Origin: Talpa occidentalis
Lineage: Eukaryota; Chordata; Mammalia; Eulipotyphla; Talpidae
Length of the DNA: 64,000 bases
Direction: 5' to 3'
Assembly (NCBI RefSeq): GCF_014898055.3
Contig: NW_023601104.1
Span: 83,683,106-83,747,105, forward strand
Made by a program: the position numbers and the translations under genes. Within the stretch, counting starts at the first letter, position 1. Each line of letters begins with the position of its first letter. Shown piece after piece: positions 22,200 through 33,559 of the stretch. The notes under the pieces are model-generated. The model ran no database searches. It worked only from the letters and a program-made list of their open reading frames with translations, and had not been told where the DNA came from.

Positions 22200-24040
22200 T
22201 TATTTATTGAAAACTAATTATTAGGATTGAATTCCTCTATAGTTGAGTTCTGATTAGTACCATCGATACAATATATCAAATATCATTATCATTTGAAAAT
22301 TCCTTATTCAGTATTCATCTTTTTTGACAATCACAAGTGCTCAAGGGTTAGAAAACAGAAAACACTCTAGTCACTATTAAATAATATTCACATATACACA
22401 CATTAAAATGATCTTCTAGAAAGCATTGCATAAATTACATTTTTCTTTCTGTTTTAAGCACCAAAAATATGTCCCATGAACATATGGACCCAGTGAAAAC
22501 ATGAGAAATAAACAACATAGTTTTCAAAACAAACATGTCATATGTGCCTAATTATTTATCCAATAATCAGATTTAGTGGTCATATTAGAATGAAGTCACA
22601 GTTTTAAATGGAGCATTTGGTAGACTTTCACGCAAATATTAACATGAAAATAATTCATATGACAAGATCTCAAATCAAATTGTGTTGAAGCAGATTCCTA
22701 TTACCAAAACAGAAGCACTTTCATAAATGAACTAGGTGTTTTCATCACATAACGGTCAATCCTTTTGTTAGAGTGAGTCCTCAGTTAACATCATGAATAG
22801 GTTCCAGGAAACTGTAACTTTAAATGAAAAGACATATAAGAAAGTAGATCCTTTGTCTGAATCAAATTGTAATGAAATGACATTAAACCAAATTCAAGAA
22901 ACTGCAGTATCTAAAACCATTCTTTTTGCTAATAGAAACTGAAGACAAATAATTCCAATTTTTTTACTTGAAAGGCAGTGAAAACACTACCAGGATTAAT
23001 GAATCAGTTGAGACTTTTAGATGCATGTGACAGACACACCATTCATAAGTGATAACTCTGGGAATTCTGCCCTTAATGTCTCTCTACCCTCCCCAACCTT
23101 CCCTCTTGCCCTCTCCCTGCCTCTTCCTCTGTTTTGATTTCCAAAGTGTAATCTTCATTCTTCATAGCCAGTTTTTATTTTCCCAGTGGAGGTAGATAGT
23201 TACTGTCCATGTGATCTTTATCTCAGTAAAAAAAGAAAATAAAGACTCTTTAGCAACAGTTTGAGAATTGATAACTCTGTTGACCCAGTTAGGATTCACC
23301 AAGTCCTATCTCAGTCTCTGCATTCTTATTGACCTGAGTCCTCTACATCCAATATCCTACAGGAGACAGGGTAAGGGGAGAAAAGCAGTTAGGTTATCAT
23401 TTATTAGCTTATAAATGGAGATGATGGTATCTAAGAGGAAAATAAAAACATGATTCTCTTTCTAGAAGAAGTGGGAATGAATGTAAGGAGACCAAAATCA
23501 CCCATTCCTACACAGGTGATTGAGTAACGGTAGGGAGGGCATTTGTGTAGATATTGGCAGGATCAGTGTATGATCCTTGCAGTCAAAGAGAGTTAATACC
23601 TGTATTTATTTAATAACTTTCTCAGAAGGTAGCTGCTTTTTCTCCTCCATTATTTAAGCAGTCATCCATGAAGATGAAATTTTAGTCAGTGGAGACTAGA
23701 GGGTGAGCACCTGCTTGAGAAATACTTAGAAAACTTGCAGAACGTGTCAGGCCCCAAGTGCCTGACACATAATTGACAGGCTCTTCTGGGAGTGAACTGC
23801 AGGTTCACTGGCCCCTGAAGAGGTACAAAGCAGTGAGGCTCAAGAGATCAACACTAAGTAGATCATCATTGCCTAATGGCTGAGTTTAGATGACACTTTT
23901 GAGAAAACAAAAGGCTTGAACAATTACAGTAAGAATAACTCGATGAATGGCATTGCTTCTATTTGCCTGAGGATCTCTGACCAATCCATGTAATTAAATT
24001 AAGAGGTGTTTTCAGGCACAAATTGCATTATAGCAAGCTA
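22200..24040. other. Mostly unique sequence with a possible ancient transposon relic
   Basis: SINE-free. At 22775-22860 the order TCCTCAGTTAACATCATGAA, TAGGTTCCAGGAAACTGTAA and CTTTAAATGAAAAGACATAT recalls a common old mammalian repeat ('…ACTTAACGTTG…TAGGTTCTTGGAAACTGCGACTTTAAGCGAAACGACGTATA') whose name I cannot state. A perfect 8-bp hairpin lies at 23745-23767. No gene recognised. Confidence 0.35.
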
Positions 24041-24044
24041 GCTA

Positions 24045-24290
24045 TATGATAGATATTATAAATAGGTAGATAGGCAGGTAGATAGGTTAGATAGATAGAT
24101 GATAGATATTATAGATAGGTAGGTAGATAAATGATAGATATTGTAGATAGGTATGTGGGTAGATAGAGATATTATAGATAGGTAGGAAGATAGATGATAG
24201 ATATAACTAGGTAGGGAGATAGATGATAGGTATAGATAGTATGTAGGTAGGTAGATAGATGATAGATATTATAGATAGGTAGGTGGTAGA

Positions 24291-24344
<54 letters not shown>
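24045..24344. repeat. Degenerate (GATA/GGTA)n tract ending in (GA)25
   Basis: From 24045 to about 24292 the sequence is built of AGATAGATGATAGATATTAT and AGATAGGTAGGTAG-type units. They repeat as a higher-order module of roughly 50-60 bp (TTATAGATAGGTAGG…GATAGATGATAGATA) about five times. A pure (GA)25 run follows at 24295-24344. A compound satellite-like microsatellite. Confidence 0.93.
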
Positions 24345-24348
<4 letters not shown>

Positions 24349-24599
24349 ACAATTCTTTGGATTACTTTGTTATGAGTGAATACCCAAATTCAGGTACTCA
24401 GCTAAAGTTAACCACTTGGTAAATAATGAGAAATTACCTAGACCATGAAAGAAAAAAGAACAGAAATTTAAGAACAGTCTAACTCTCAAAATTTTGAGAA
24501 AGTATGAACCAACTCTGTATAAGGAATCTCATATTGGACTTGCGTTCAGAGATGGACCAAGTAACAAAGCAAGAACATCATAAGGCATGAAAGAACAAC

Positions 24600-25200
24600 A
24601 GTTAGGATAAGGCTGGAGTGGCATTTGGAACTTGGGTATCTAGGGAAGAAACATAATAATCCCGAAGTTTCCATGGAGGTAGAAAAACGGACGTGAGTTT
24701 TGACAGGAACTTTGTTGCTGCTTTGTGGCCAGAAAGCAACGAGGGACACAGCAGTGTGGAGCAGGTTTGCAAGGCAAGACACTGCTACTTGAGCAGAAAT
24801 TCCTCTGCCCTTTATTGAAAACACACAGGCTAGTCAAAGCCGATCATGCGACAATGTATCAGGAATAAGGCCCAGAGGGTGGGATTGGAATGGGGGACAA
24901 AGTTTTACGAGGAACAGGGAAGGGGACATTGTGACCACACATCAAGAGACATTTTTGCCAGCAGAGAATTTGATGTTATCACAGGCAGAGTTATCCCAAG
25001 ACTGCCATGGAGCCAGTCACATAATCAGGTGAACAGCGGCCTCGGTGGTTCTCCAGCCTGCCTCGTGGTATGGGCTGTACTCCGTAGGGAGTCCCGGAAT
25101 GCTCTGCAGTGATTTGTGGATAGTAAACAGGTCACAGCTGCCTATGAGTGGCCAGCTAGTAGCCAGTTCATAGGAACCCACAGATGTGGGTGAAAGGGTG
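24600..25200 (-). mobile_element. Possible LTR of unknown family
   Basis: On the minus strand, TGTTTTCAATAAAGGGCAGA (a polyadenylation-type signal) at about 24825-24806 is followed by a T/C-rich stretch with TTGCCTTGCAAACCTGCTCC and TTGCTTTCTGGCCACAAAG. This looks like an R-U5 region. The upstream part (24830-25200) is GC-richer than its neighbours and includes CpGs, like a U3. No terminal repeats or target duplication found, so the call stays tentative. The overlapping ORFs have no domain. Confidence 0.3.
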
Positions 25201-25639
25201 CTGATGGGTAAAGAAAGGAGCTGAGAAAAATGGTGAGTTATAAATTTTGTTTTTGGAACCTGACCCAGGAGTCTCTTCCCTTAACTTCAAGAACTTGAGC
25301 TATTTAAGGGATTCTGTGGTGCAGATATTTTTCAATCCTTCTGTTTTCTCTCATGGTTTGCCTATACTTTGTCCCATTCATTCAGGGTCCTACTTTCTAC
25401 TTCAGTGGTAAAACTGCTAACAGAGTCCAAGAAATCATCAATGTTTTTCAGTTTTGGGACCTTTAGGGATTGGTGTATGCAATTTTCCCAATGCATATAA
25501 CAGTTTTACTATTTACGGAGTCTTAGCTTAACACCATGGGAGAAATAAAAAAGATACAACAAGGATCTCTAAGGAGCTCATGTACAATAATTTGATCACA
25601 ACACAGGTCATAATGCAATGTGATGATGGCTAATTTTAT

Positions 25640-25855
25640 TGTTGTAACAGGCTTAGGAAAATCCCCCAAAGTCATGATTAATTCTCCTGGGGAGAATCAG
25701 AGAAGGCTTTGTGGAGGAGCAGATATCTGTAAAAAAAGGACCATGTTAATGGGAAAAGGAGGAAAGGCCTATCAGCCAAAGAGGAAAACAAGGAAAGTAG
25801 ACAGGGCAGAAAAGACTTGGTGTTCAGGAGAGATGACAGGTGACATTACCTGTGG
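25640..25855 (-). repeat. Possible L2 3' fragment, antisense
   Basis: GAATCAGAGAAGGCTTTGTG and GAGGAGCAGATATCTGT match the antisense L2 order 'CAGGGAAGGCTTCCTGGAGGAGGTGACATTTGA' as remembered, followed by the usual purine-rich tail. An 79-codon ORF here is a by-product. Confidence 0.4.
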
Positions 25856-25904
25856 GTAGCCCTAAAGCGGCAGTCAATGACCCTTTCAGAATATGAAGTG
25901 CTGA

Positions 25905-26167
25905 GGTCTCCCTGGTGCCTCATGGGGTTAAGACGCAGAACTATGAAGCAGTCCACAGCTACTGCAGCATGAATTTCGATCCCCGGTGAGACCCAGCAGA
26001 TCTCTCCTGTCTTGCCCACTGCTCCCCCGAGCAGTGTATTTCAGTCCATCCTCCTGTTCTGCTCCCTACTCTGTCTCTGGTGAATCCTCTCACCCCACCC
26101 CACCCCCCACCCCTGGACCTCTGGCCTGTACCCCAGCTCTTGTGTGCATAAATAAATCTTAAAAAAA
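25905..26167 (+). mobile_element. tRNA-derived SINE, full length
   Basis: Head GGTCTCCCTGGTGCCTCATG, body CAGCAGTGTATTTCAGTCCA, a local C-rich expansion CACCCCACCCCACCCCCCAC, tail CATAAATAAATCTT(A)n. Duplication AGAATATGAAGTGCTGA versus AGAATATGATTTGCTGA at 25888-25904 and 26168-26184. Confidence 0.93.
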
Positions 26168-26236
26168 AGAATATGATTTGCTGAACCTTTTACAATTCTT
26201 TGTATAATTTCTTCTTACAAAAATTTTATTTAGAAC

Positions 26237-26419
26237 ATAGGTCAGCAAACTTTCTGCAAAGTTTTAGTCTTTGTGGGTCTATAGGTTGCTCTCAAAACTC
26301 TACTACTGGAACATGAAATCAAGTCATAGAGAATGTATAAATGAATGGCCATGACTGTGTTGCAATAAAACTTTATTGAGAAAAACAAGAAGCCCTCCTA
26401 TACACAGTTTGATGATCCT
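26237..26419 (-). mobile_element. hAT-Charlie-type non-autonomous DNA transposon
   Basis: ATAGGTCAGCAAACTTTCTG, GTCTTTGTGGGTCTATAGGT, ACTCTACTACTGGAACATGA, GGCCATGACTGTGTTGCAAT and AAAACTTTATTGAGAAAAAC follow a very common MER-type element (…CAGCAAACTTTTTCTGTAAAGGG…GGCTTTGTGGGCC…TGTTCCAATAAAACTTTATTTACAAAAAC…). I recognise the element but am not certain of its MER number. Ancient. Confidence 0.72.
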
Positions 26420-26449
26420 TGAATGCTGTTAATAGTTTGATTAGAAACT

Positions 26450-27040
26450 TTCACACAAAGGGTAAGGAAATGATCTAATGTTACAGAGGCTTGACTCAAG
26501 TCAAGGGTGCCATGTCACCTGTCTGGTATGCCCACCCACTCAAGTCTCATAAAATATTTTAAGGTAATTTCCATCACTACTGAATGGAATATTCACCTGA
26601 CTCAACTTACTAACTTTTAAAGCACAATTTTGCGTACATTTTTATTTTGAAGGAGTTAGCTGGCCTTCGACAAGAAGTTTCAGGCCCTTCTCTCAAAGTT
26701 TTCTTTTTTGTCTCACCAATTCCTGCATTAAACCTAGCAAACACTTCACTTTTTTCATGTTACAGATGCCCCAGATTTGCATTTTATTCAGCTGACATTT
26801 TCACCAATTCATTTCTTTATTTAAAACCTGTACAGAATGACAAAGCTGGAAGAAATAGAATGTTCTGGAAAGAAGGTGTAAGAAGGTTGAGTGGCAAAAA
26901 GATCAATGAAGTTTTCCCTAGAGCTTCCTGGTCAAAGCGCAGAAAATAAAGATAAGTGGCTTTGCTTGTCAGAGAGAGATTCAGGTTGTGTCTACACAAT
27001 ACTATCACAACTGGGAACACCGGCTTGACTTTTTTTCACA
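26450..27040. other. Unique sequence, no gene recognised
   Basis: Contains a plus-strand 100-codon ORF (26647-26949) and a minus-strand one, neither with a known domain. Nothing else supported. Confidence 0.4.
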
Positions 27041-27049
27041 TACTCGAAT

Positions 27050-27420
27050 AACGGCTTGACAAATTTTCCCACTCAATTGACCTTTGTTAAAGGTGTAAAA
27101 CTGCAATGTGAAACACATTTGAGACCATTAGTTTTTGATCCACTGCTTTTGTCCAAACAATAACAAGCAGTTTAACTAAAAGCTTAGTCCCATGTGACTT
27201 TCCAGTTTCCATTTAGATGTTACAGTGTGTTCTCCAGGTCTCTTTATTCCCCTTCAGACAGCTCCCCACCCCCCCAAGTTATTGTTCTTGAGATTCAGGT
27301 GTGTGAATTCATTTGAAGGCCACTTATTTTGCTGTTGTTGATTTGCTAATTTTTCCAACTGCTAAAAAGCCTGACTAGTTAAACCTAATTTCTAGAGCTG
27401 CTATATCCAAGTCACTTTTC
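27050..27420. promoter_or_regulatory. Candidate conserved regulatory patch
   Basis: Unique sequence with clustered factor-like motifs: CAATTGACCTTTGTTAAAGG at about 27075 (a nuclear-receptor TGACCTTTG core and a CCTTT-GTT-AAAGG palindrome), and AACAATAACAAG at about 27159 (SOX-like). There is also a C-rich tract CCCCACCCCCCC near 27268. Pattern reading only. Confidence 0.25.
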
Positions 27421-27859
27421 TAAAGAGTTTCTAAAGTTTAATCAGGTCAATAGATATAAATAAATTTGGGACAATGAGGCCATGCTGAACTTTGCAGATG
27501 TAAAAAATCCATCTATACATTTTGGTTACTTAGGGCAGAATAAAATTTAAGCTAATAACATAATCTAAACTTTGACACATTATTTAAATTTTTCATGAAA
27601 GCGTTAAGTGTTATTCATAAGCAATAGTATTTTTTAAATATTAAACTATTAGAAATTAATTTGTTATACATCTGTGTCAACTAGAGTAGCATTGTTCCGA
27701 GCTATGATATATGGAAAAAGTTTTCCTAAAACACAGATTTGCCTTCTTCTGGCTCCCTTACTAGCAAGGAGATAATCTATCTCCATCCTTACAATTTTGG
27801 AAATGAAAGAACCAGTAGCCTCATTCATGATCATAATTTTAAAGTGTTTCTGGATTTCT

Positions 27860-28080
27860 CTATTCATCTCTCTTCCCTTCGTGTTCCCTTTGTGCTTTGG
27901 ACATAATCCTTCCTGGAACTTCTATTTTTAATGCTATACTTATTGGTTTTTATACTCCTTAATAGGAGCTTTTAATAATTGGGATCACATTTATTAAACT
28001 TTGGACTTTCAGTGCCTAGAGCTCTACCTGGCAACCAACAGGTCATAATTCCCAAATGAATAGATCTTTAATACATGGGT
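27860..28080 (+). repeat. L2 3' end fragment
   Basis: TTCAGTGCCTAGAGCTCTAC and CTGGCAACCAACAGGTCATA, followed by CCAAATGAATAGATC, fit the sense L2 3' end (CAGCGCCTAGCACAGTGCCTGGCACATAGTAGG…TTGAATGAATGAA) in order. Upstream ACTCCTTAATAGGAGC fits 'AGACTGTAAGCTCC'. Diverged. Confidence 0.5.
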
Positions 28081-28383
28081 TTGTAGAAGAGCTGTATAAC
28101 GTTCTCCCATCTTTGGGGCCAGGTATTAAAATCCCGTCTTTATTGTTTGTAACTTATCTTTTCCTTTAGGAATTAGAAACGTAAGTGTGAGAAAAGGAGG
28201 TGTTTTTGTAAAGAAAAGGTGCACAATAGTTGATTTATTGTCTTTGGAGAGGCTGGGTAGCTTTTTTAACTATGCAGATGAGATGTACTTCAAATCCTGG
28301 TCCTCTCCAAGGCAGATAGCTACAGATTAAAGAGTCTCTTAGGAGCCTGTCACTGACCTGATTCCTAGGCATGCACAATATAA

Positions 28384-28684
28384 TTTTTTTTTAAAGATTG
28401 ATTTATTTATGCATACAAGAACCGGAGTACAGGCCAGAGGTGCAAGGGGTGGTGGTGGTGGTGGTGGTGGTGGTGGTGGTGGTGGTGGTGAGATGATTCA
28501 CCAGAGACTGAGTGGGGAGCAGAACAGGCAGACTGAGTGAAATGCACTACTGAGGGGAGCAGTGGGCAAGACAGGAGAGGTCTGCTGTGCCATGTGGGTA
28601 GCTCCCTGGCCCTGGATCGAACTCATGCTGTAGTGGCTGCAGATAGCTTCACAGTGCTGTGCTTAACCCCTTGCACCACCAGGG
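28384..28684 (-). mobile_element. tRNA-derived SINE with internal (GGT)14
   Basis: Plus-strand: TTTTTTTTAAAGATTGATTT, ACAAGAACCGGAGTACAGGC, then an expanded trinucleotide tract, the body AGATGATTCACCAGAGACTG and the end TTGCACCACCAGGGA. Flank ATATAATTTTT versus ATATAATCTTA is a likely duplication. The expansion sits where other copies have a G-rich GGGGGGTGAG. Confidence 0.92.
28448..28489. repeat. Microsatellite (GGT)14 inside SINE
   Basis: Fourteen uninterrupted GGT units, grown from the G-rich segment of the SINE body. Likely length-polymorphic. Confidence 0.97.
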
Positions 28685-28879
28685 ATATAATCTTAATTAT
28701 AATGCACAATATAATCATAATTAGCTTGAGACCTTGCAAAAGATGTTGGCATTCTATGATAGGAAACATTTAACTTCTGTACAGAACTGACCTTTCGGTT
28801 TGGAAAGAATGCAACTCACATTAGTACTGTATATTCTACCAACAGATTTAGACTGTGTAGTTAAGAGGGAATGAGTATA

Positions 28880-28965
28880 TCTTGGTTGTCAGAGCAAAGA
28901 ATCATATATAGACTAAGTTTTAAGTTCAAATCCCAAATCTCACTCTTATGAGATGTGTGCCCACC
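28880..28965 (+). repeat. MIR fragment
   Basis: TTGGTTGTCAGAGCAAAGAA, AAGTTTTAAGTTCAAATCCC and ATCTCACTCTTATGAGATGT follow the sense MIR order (…GACCTGGGTTCAAATCCCGGCTCTGCCACTTACTAGCTG). Confidence 0.5.
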
Positions 28966-29148
28966 AGGGACAGAGTTATATAAAGTGACTTTCACATGAG
29001 TTAATAGCTAGGTCATATGCTATTGTAAAGATACAATGTGATATAATCATCAGATATCCATTTGTGGTACTACATGTGTGTATAAAGGAGGATAAAAAGA
29101 CAGAAAATGTCTTTCTCTTCAGGGAACTTCTATCTGAGGGAGTCAGAT

Positions 29149-29366
29149 TAAGATGCAACACTGTGAAGCTATCAGCAGCCACTGCACCATGACTTAGACC
29201 CACATGGCACAGCAGACCTCTCCTATCTTGCCCGCTGCTCCCCTCAGCAGTGTATTTTAGTCTGTCTGCCTGTTCTGTGCCCCACTCTGTCTCTGGTGAA
29301 TCCTCTCACCCCCACACCTCTGGCCTGTACCCCAGTTTTTGTATGCATAAATGATAAATCTTAAAA
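29149..29366 (+). mobile_element. tRNA-derived SINE, 5' head degraded
   Basis: Recognisable from AAGATGCAACACTGTGAAGC through CCACATGGCACAGCAGACCT and TTTTTGTATGCATAAATG to AAATCTTAAAAA. The expected GGGCCTCCCTGGTGGC head is replaced by AGGGAACTTCTATCTGAGGG, so the head is either strongly mutated or lost, and the B-box segment is shortened. Confidence 0.88.
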
Positions 29367-29399
29367 ATATTATCTGTTATTAATGTAAATGATTAAATT

Positions 29400-30330
29400 G
29401 CCACACCCTCCAATCACAGCTTATAGATCATTTTTATATCACAGGTCCCTCCAGTCAACAGAAATTGGCACTGCTACAGGTTTATATTGTTTATCTGAAT
29501 GGAGATGAGTCCAGATGCTACAAACATCCAAGATTTCAGACCCAAGAGAGTTTGAACTGCCAGGAAATATGAACCCCATACTCTCAACTTACTGACAATT
29601 TTTTCCCTGACTGCACTATCTCTATTCAAATAACCACCACTGCTGAGTTTCTGGTAAGGAGCAGAGTGTCTTCTCACCACAAATTGGAGGAAGCATGTGG
29701 GCAAAGGTGTAGCATTGCACTTTCCTGGACTCGGAACTTTCTTCATTTGACAAAGATATTCAGTTTGCATTTTTTGAAGATGATGGGAAGCAATGCTTAC
29801 TTCATAAGCTTGATTCATATCCTTTCTCTTTATGGCTCTAACAGGACAATTGAAATTTATACTGTCTGATTGAAGAGACTTGAGTTGAGGCAGACATGAG
29901 ACTAACTTTCCAATGCATCCCTTGTCTCCAAGTCATAAACAATTAATTGTTTAGAATATGTGCCTTGCAAAATAAAATAAAGGAGATAGTCTTCCACTGG
30001 TATAAAATCCATAGCCTAGTTAAAAATAAAGCTAGAATATCATTTTCAGATTTTTGCATAAATAAAATGAAGTTTTATTTTGTTCCTTTAGGATTTTCCA
30101 GTAGAACTGGAATAAGCATAGATTTTGGAAGTAATATATTCAACAATAATATAATATGCGATATCTCAGTTTGATAAATAGGTTAATTGCAATAATGTTC
30201 AGTATATAGATCTTTTTCCACTAAGACTTTTGGAATTTAGGGAAATTTGTATTATTTAGGCCTGTCACCCAATAATTTAAGGGCATTATTAATATTCAGA
30301 AACATGTACTAATGTCCTTTGAGGGGATAT
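29400..30330. other. Unique sequence, no gene recognised
   Basis: ORFs of 67-114 codons on both strands (29474-29869) overlap and lack any known domain. Possible old LTR sequence, not nameable. Confidence 0.4.
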
Positions 30331-30339
30331 AATTTAGTA

Positions 30340-30480
30340 GCTGTAAAATAAGCATTGGCTTAGAAAATGGACAAGCTGAGTTTAAGTTCTGACTCTTCCA
30401 TTTACTTGCTTGATTTTTCTTATCTGAAAAATAGGGACAAGGACACCTGATAGTTTAGTAGTATAATAAAGTATTCCACA
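30340..30480 (+). repeat. MIR fragment
   Basis: CATTGGCTTAGAAAATGGAC, GAGTTTAAGTTCTGACTCTT, CCATTTACTTGCTTG and TTTCTTATCTGAAAAATAGG match the sense MIR order (GGACTTGGAGTCAG…GGTTCAAGTCCTGGCTCTGCCACTTAC…TTTCCTCATCTGTAAAATGG). Confidence 0.65.
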
Positions 30481-30739
30481 AAGATAGTGAAAAACAAGGA
30501 AATTGTATAATAGTGTACATATCTACTGCTTAAGGAGTTTTGAAAACTACAAAAGATGTAGTCTTCTAGTCAAGTGATTCTGAAGTAATTGATCTCAAGT
30601 GGAGCTGAAATTGCAGTGAGCTTTTGTTTGCTTATATTTTATTTTGTAAATCCAGACAGAGAGGGCTCTTATTCCACATGGAGGGGGTATCATAATAGAA
30701 GATATAGGCAATATTGAAGAAGCTGTAGGCAAAATGAAT

Positions 30740-30850
30740 TAAATTGAATATGAATTTTGGCTTGTGAACTGTGTATCCTTAGGTAATAACTTGGTTTCCA
30801 CCAGTCTTAGTATCCCTATGTGTAAACATTTAAGTTAATGCATTTATTTT
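30740..30850 (+). repeat. Possible MIR fragment
   Basis: TTTTGGCTTGTGAACTGTGT, ATCCTTAGGTAATAACTTGG and CCAGTCTTAGTATCCCTATG fit the later half of sense MIR (CTGTGTGACCTTGGGCAAGTTACTTAACCTCTCTGAGCCTCAGTTTCC). Weak. Confidence 0.4.
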
Positions 30851-30859
30851 CACATGATG

Positions 30860-32640
30860 ATTTTAGACTGTCATCTAGTAGGTACCTACCAAATTGGGTT
30901 ATTTGCTATAGTTTTTAAGTTATTATTTGTCACCTTCTGAGACAGCTATATTGGGAGTGGTGCTGGATGAGGGAAATATCAACCAAGTCCAGGCAGAGCT
31001 ATGAGAAGCCCAGAGGGTCTGTACTGGAAGTGATATGCCTCACCAGCCAAAAGCATCTTGTGTTTATTAGCATTGAGTATCAAGGTAGGACAAGTAGGTA
31101 GGGAGTGCATTGGGGAAGTAGTTATTGGGGATGTAAGCTAAGCTGGAATGACTAGGGGCTATTGCCTGGGGGTCTCCATTGTCCCTGCCAGTCTAAGCCT
31201 GTTATCTCTATTCTAATATCTGTCTGCTGTTATCAGCAGGTAATGGTTTCCTGGAATGTTCCCAATAGGAGGACTTTTGCCCTTGGTGAGAGGCCCATGC
31301 AGGACCCTACACCTATCTGACAAGCAGGAACTCTGGCCACCAAGACAATATTCCCAATAATAAGGTGGGCAAGGGATCCCACAATTATTGTTTATAGTTT
31401 TACTAAAAAAGACACCACAGTTCTGTTTGGGGTTACAAATAGCTAGTCATCTGGCTGTGATATTTTGTTTAAAGATAAATAACATATTTCTTAAAGGTGA
31501 AGAAAAATCACACTTCCAGCTTATCAGTGTCGGAAACAGGGAAGTGATAGCCTATTTCTAAGTCAGCTAATTACTCTATTATATTTATATATAACTCAAT
31601 AAAATATCCCATCCATCATAGAATTTGAGGTCTTCTATATACAAATGAAGATTCAATAGCATCCTTTAATAATTTGGGTTTCAGTTTCCATCCTATGTGT
31701 TTTAGAATTTCTTATATCTTGGTGCATGTAAATAATGTATCAAGAAAAAAAAGTGTTATAGGGCATCATTTCCCCCTAACAAAAGTAAACATGAAGGAAA
31801 AAAATAGTAAACATGGAGGAAGGATGACTCAACCCATGGTTTCATCTATACCGATTTCAGTTGTACCTCTAATTTATTACAGTCTAATTCTTATAAACCT
31901 AGGATTCCCTCATAGCTCCCTGGTTCTTAATTAAAATCTCGATCACATTGCCCAGAGGAAAGTCTACTTGCCCATATTTCTCCTTTTATATAGAGTTACA
32001 GAACATTAAGATTACAGCTTTTGGCCTCAGATTTTAACCTTATATATGCAGAGAATGATTTTCACCATATCAAATCTGGTATTTATCATTTTTGGCAACC
32101 TGTAATTGCAAATGAAATTTCCCAGAATAATATGAAAGAAAGCCATTGGCATCTAGAACAGTCTTCATTTATAGTATAAGACCTTACTTTAAAAATAATG
32201 TTATGGGTCAGTCTGACCTAGTTCTTATTTTTCTTCTTGATTTTATACCTTCACAAATCTAAAATAAACACTTTGATTTGAGCAATCAATTAAAAATTAG
32301 GAACATATCTGTTTGTATGAAAGCATAAGTAAGGGCACAATTCCTCAGTTCTTTTCCTTACTTAGACTTTGATTTTGCCTCAAATGAGACAACATGTCCA
32401 AAAATTAAATATTAAAAAATGCCCAAATCAAAAAACATCCAAATATTAAACATATTATGAAAATATAAGATATGATTATGAAATATGACATCTATTTCCA
32501 AAGTCACACATTCAGCTCAGAATTACTATTCACCATCAAGTGAGCTAAGAAGTAGAACCCCACTCCTGGCTCAAGTCACATTCTTCTGACCTTAATTTCA
32601 TGATAATAGAAGTGGAGATTCACCAGGTAGTTCTATCATT
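30860..32640. other. Unique sequence, no feature recognised
   Basis: A GC-richer patch at 30950-31370 is not assignable to a repeat or gene. The 86-codon ORF at 31674-31934 has no domain. The rest is AT-rich. Confidence 0.45.
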
Positions 32641-32653
32641 TCACAAAGCCCCA

Positions 32654-32906
32654 CTTTAAAAAAAAAGATTTATTTATGCATGTAAGAACTGGGGTGCAAG
32701 GCCAGAGATATGGGGGTGGTGAGAGGATTCACCAGAGACAGAGCAGAGAACAGAACAGGCAGATCGACCTAGGTACACTGCTGAGAGGAGCATCGGGAGA
32801 GACAGGAGAGGTCTGCTGCACCATGTAAGTAGCTCCCTGGCTGGGGATCAAACTTGTGCTGCAGTGGCTGCATTGCCTCTTAAAACCTTGTGCCACCAGG
32901 GAGGCC
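32654..32906 (-). mobile_element. tRNA-derived SINE, full length
   Basis: Plus-strand: TTTAAAAAAAAAGATTTATT, GTAAGAACTGGGGTGCAAGG, body, end TGCCACCAGGGAGGC. Perfect 12-bp duplication CACAAAGCCCCA at 32642-32653 and 32907-32918. Confidence 0.94.
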
Positions 32907-33039
32907 CACAAAGCCCCAGTGTCTGCATCCAGTCTTAACCCATCTGTCCAGTCTCAACTTTTCATCCGCTAGGTTTAACCACTTGAGCCAGTGTAGGCTG
33001 TTGATAAAACCCTAAATTCACTTCACACATTCATTTCTT

Positions 33040-33240
33040 GTGCCTTTGACCACATCCTTTCCTTCTTTGGAAGGACCATTCTCCTGAAAAAACTTAAGAA
33101 GACCAGTCAAAGCTCCAGGTCTTCCATGCAGCCTTTTGTGGTCATGAACTTGATGCCCTTTCTTGACCTTTTAATTAATCTTAACTGTTTAATTAGTCTA
33201 TATTTCTATGCTTTTTTAACTGTGTTTATTTTGTATCAAA
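33040..33240 (+). repeat. L2 fragment
   Basis: CAGTCAAAGCTCCAGGTCTT, CCATGCAGCCTTTTGTGGTC and CTGTGTTTATTTTGTATCA correspond to the sense L2 order (CAAGGCCCAGCTCAAATGTCACCTCCTCC…AGGAAGCCTTCCCTGA…). Diverged. Confidence 0.4.
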
Positions 33241-33559
33241 TATCTGGGATATTTGGCATGAGGAAGGGACCTTGATACAAGTGACACTCTTAAATTCATT
33301 TTTTAATCAGTTGGCCACATTCTTGAATCAATTCACCTCTGTTCTGACACTAACTACCCAGTTAGGCCACCAGGATAGATCCCACTTAAAAAGCTGGTCA
33401 TGGGGGGATCCCGACTTCCTGCACTCTACCTGGCTTCCCCTCCCCCCAGGCTGGTCCCCCTTGCCAGATTTGATAAATCACTAGAATGACATAGAGGATT
33501 CACTCTGACTGCTGAGCTGACAATTCACTGAAGGAAGACAAAGGTAGAAGAGGGAAGCC

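Noticed and set aside
24045..24344. CRISPR-like array
   Set aside because: Units are short, variable and contiguous tetranucleotides with no unique spacers.
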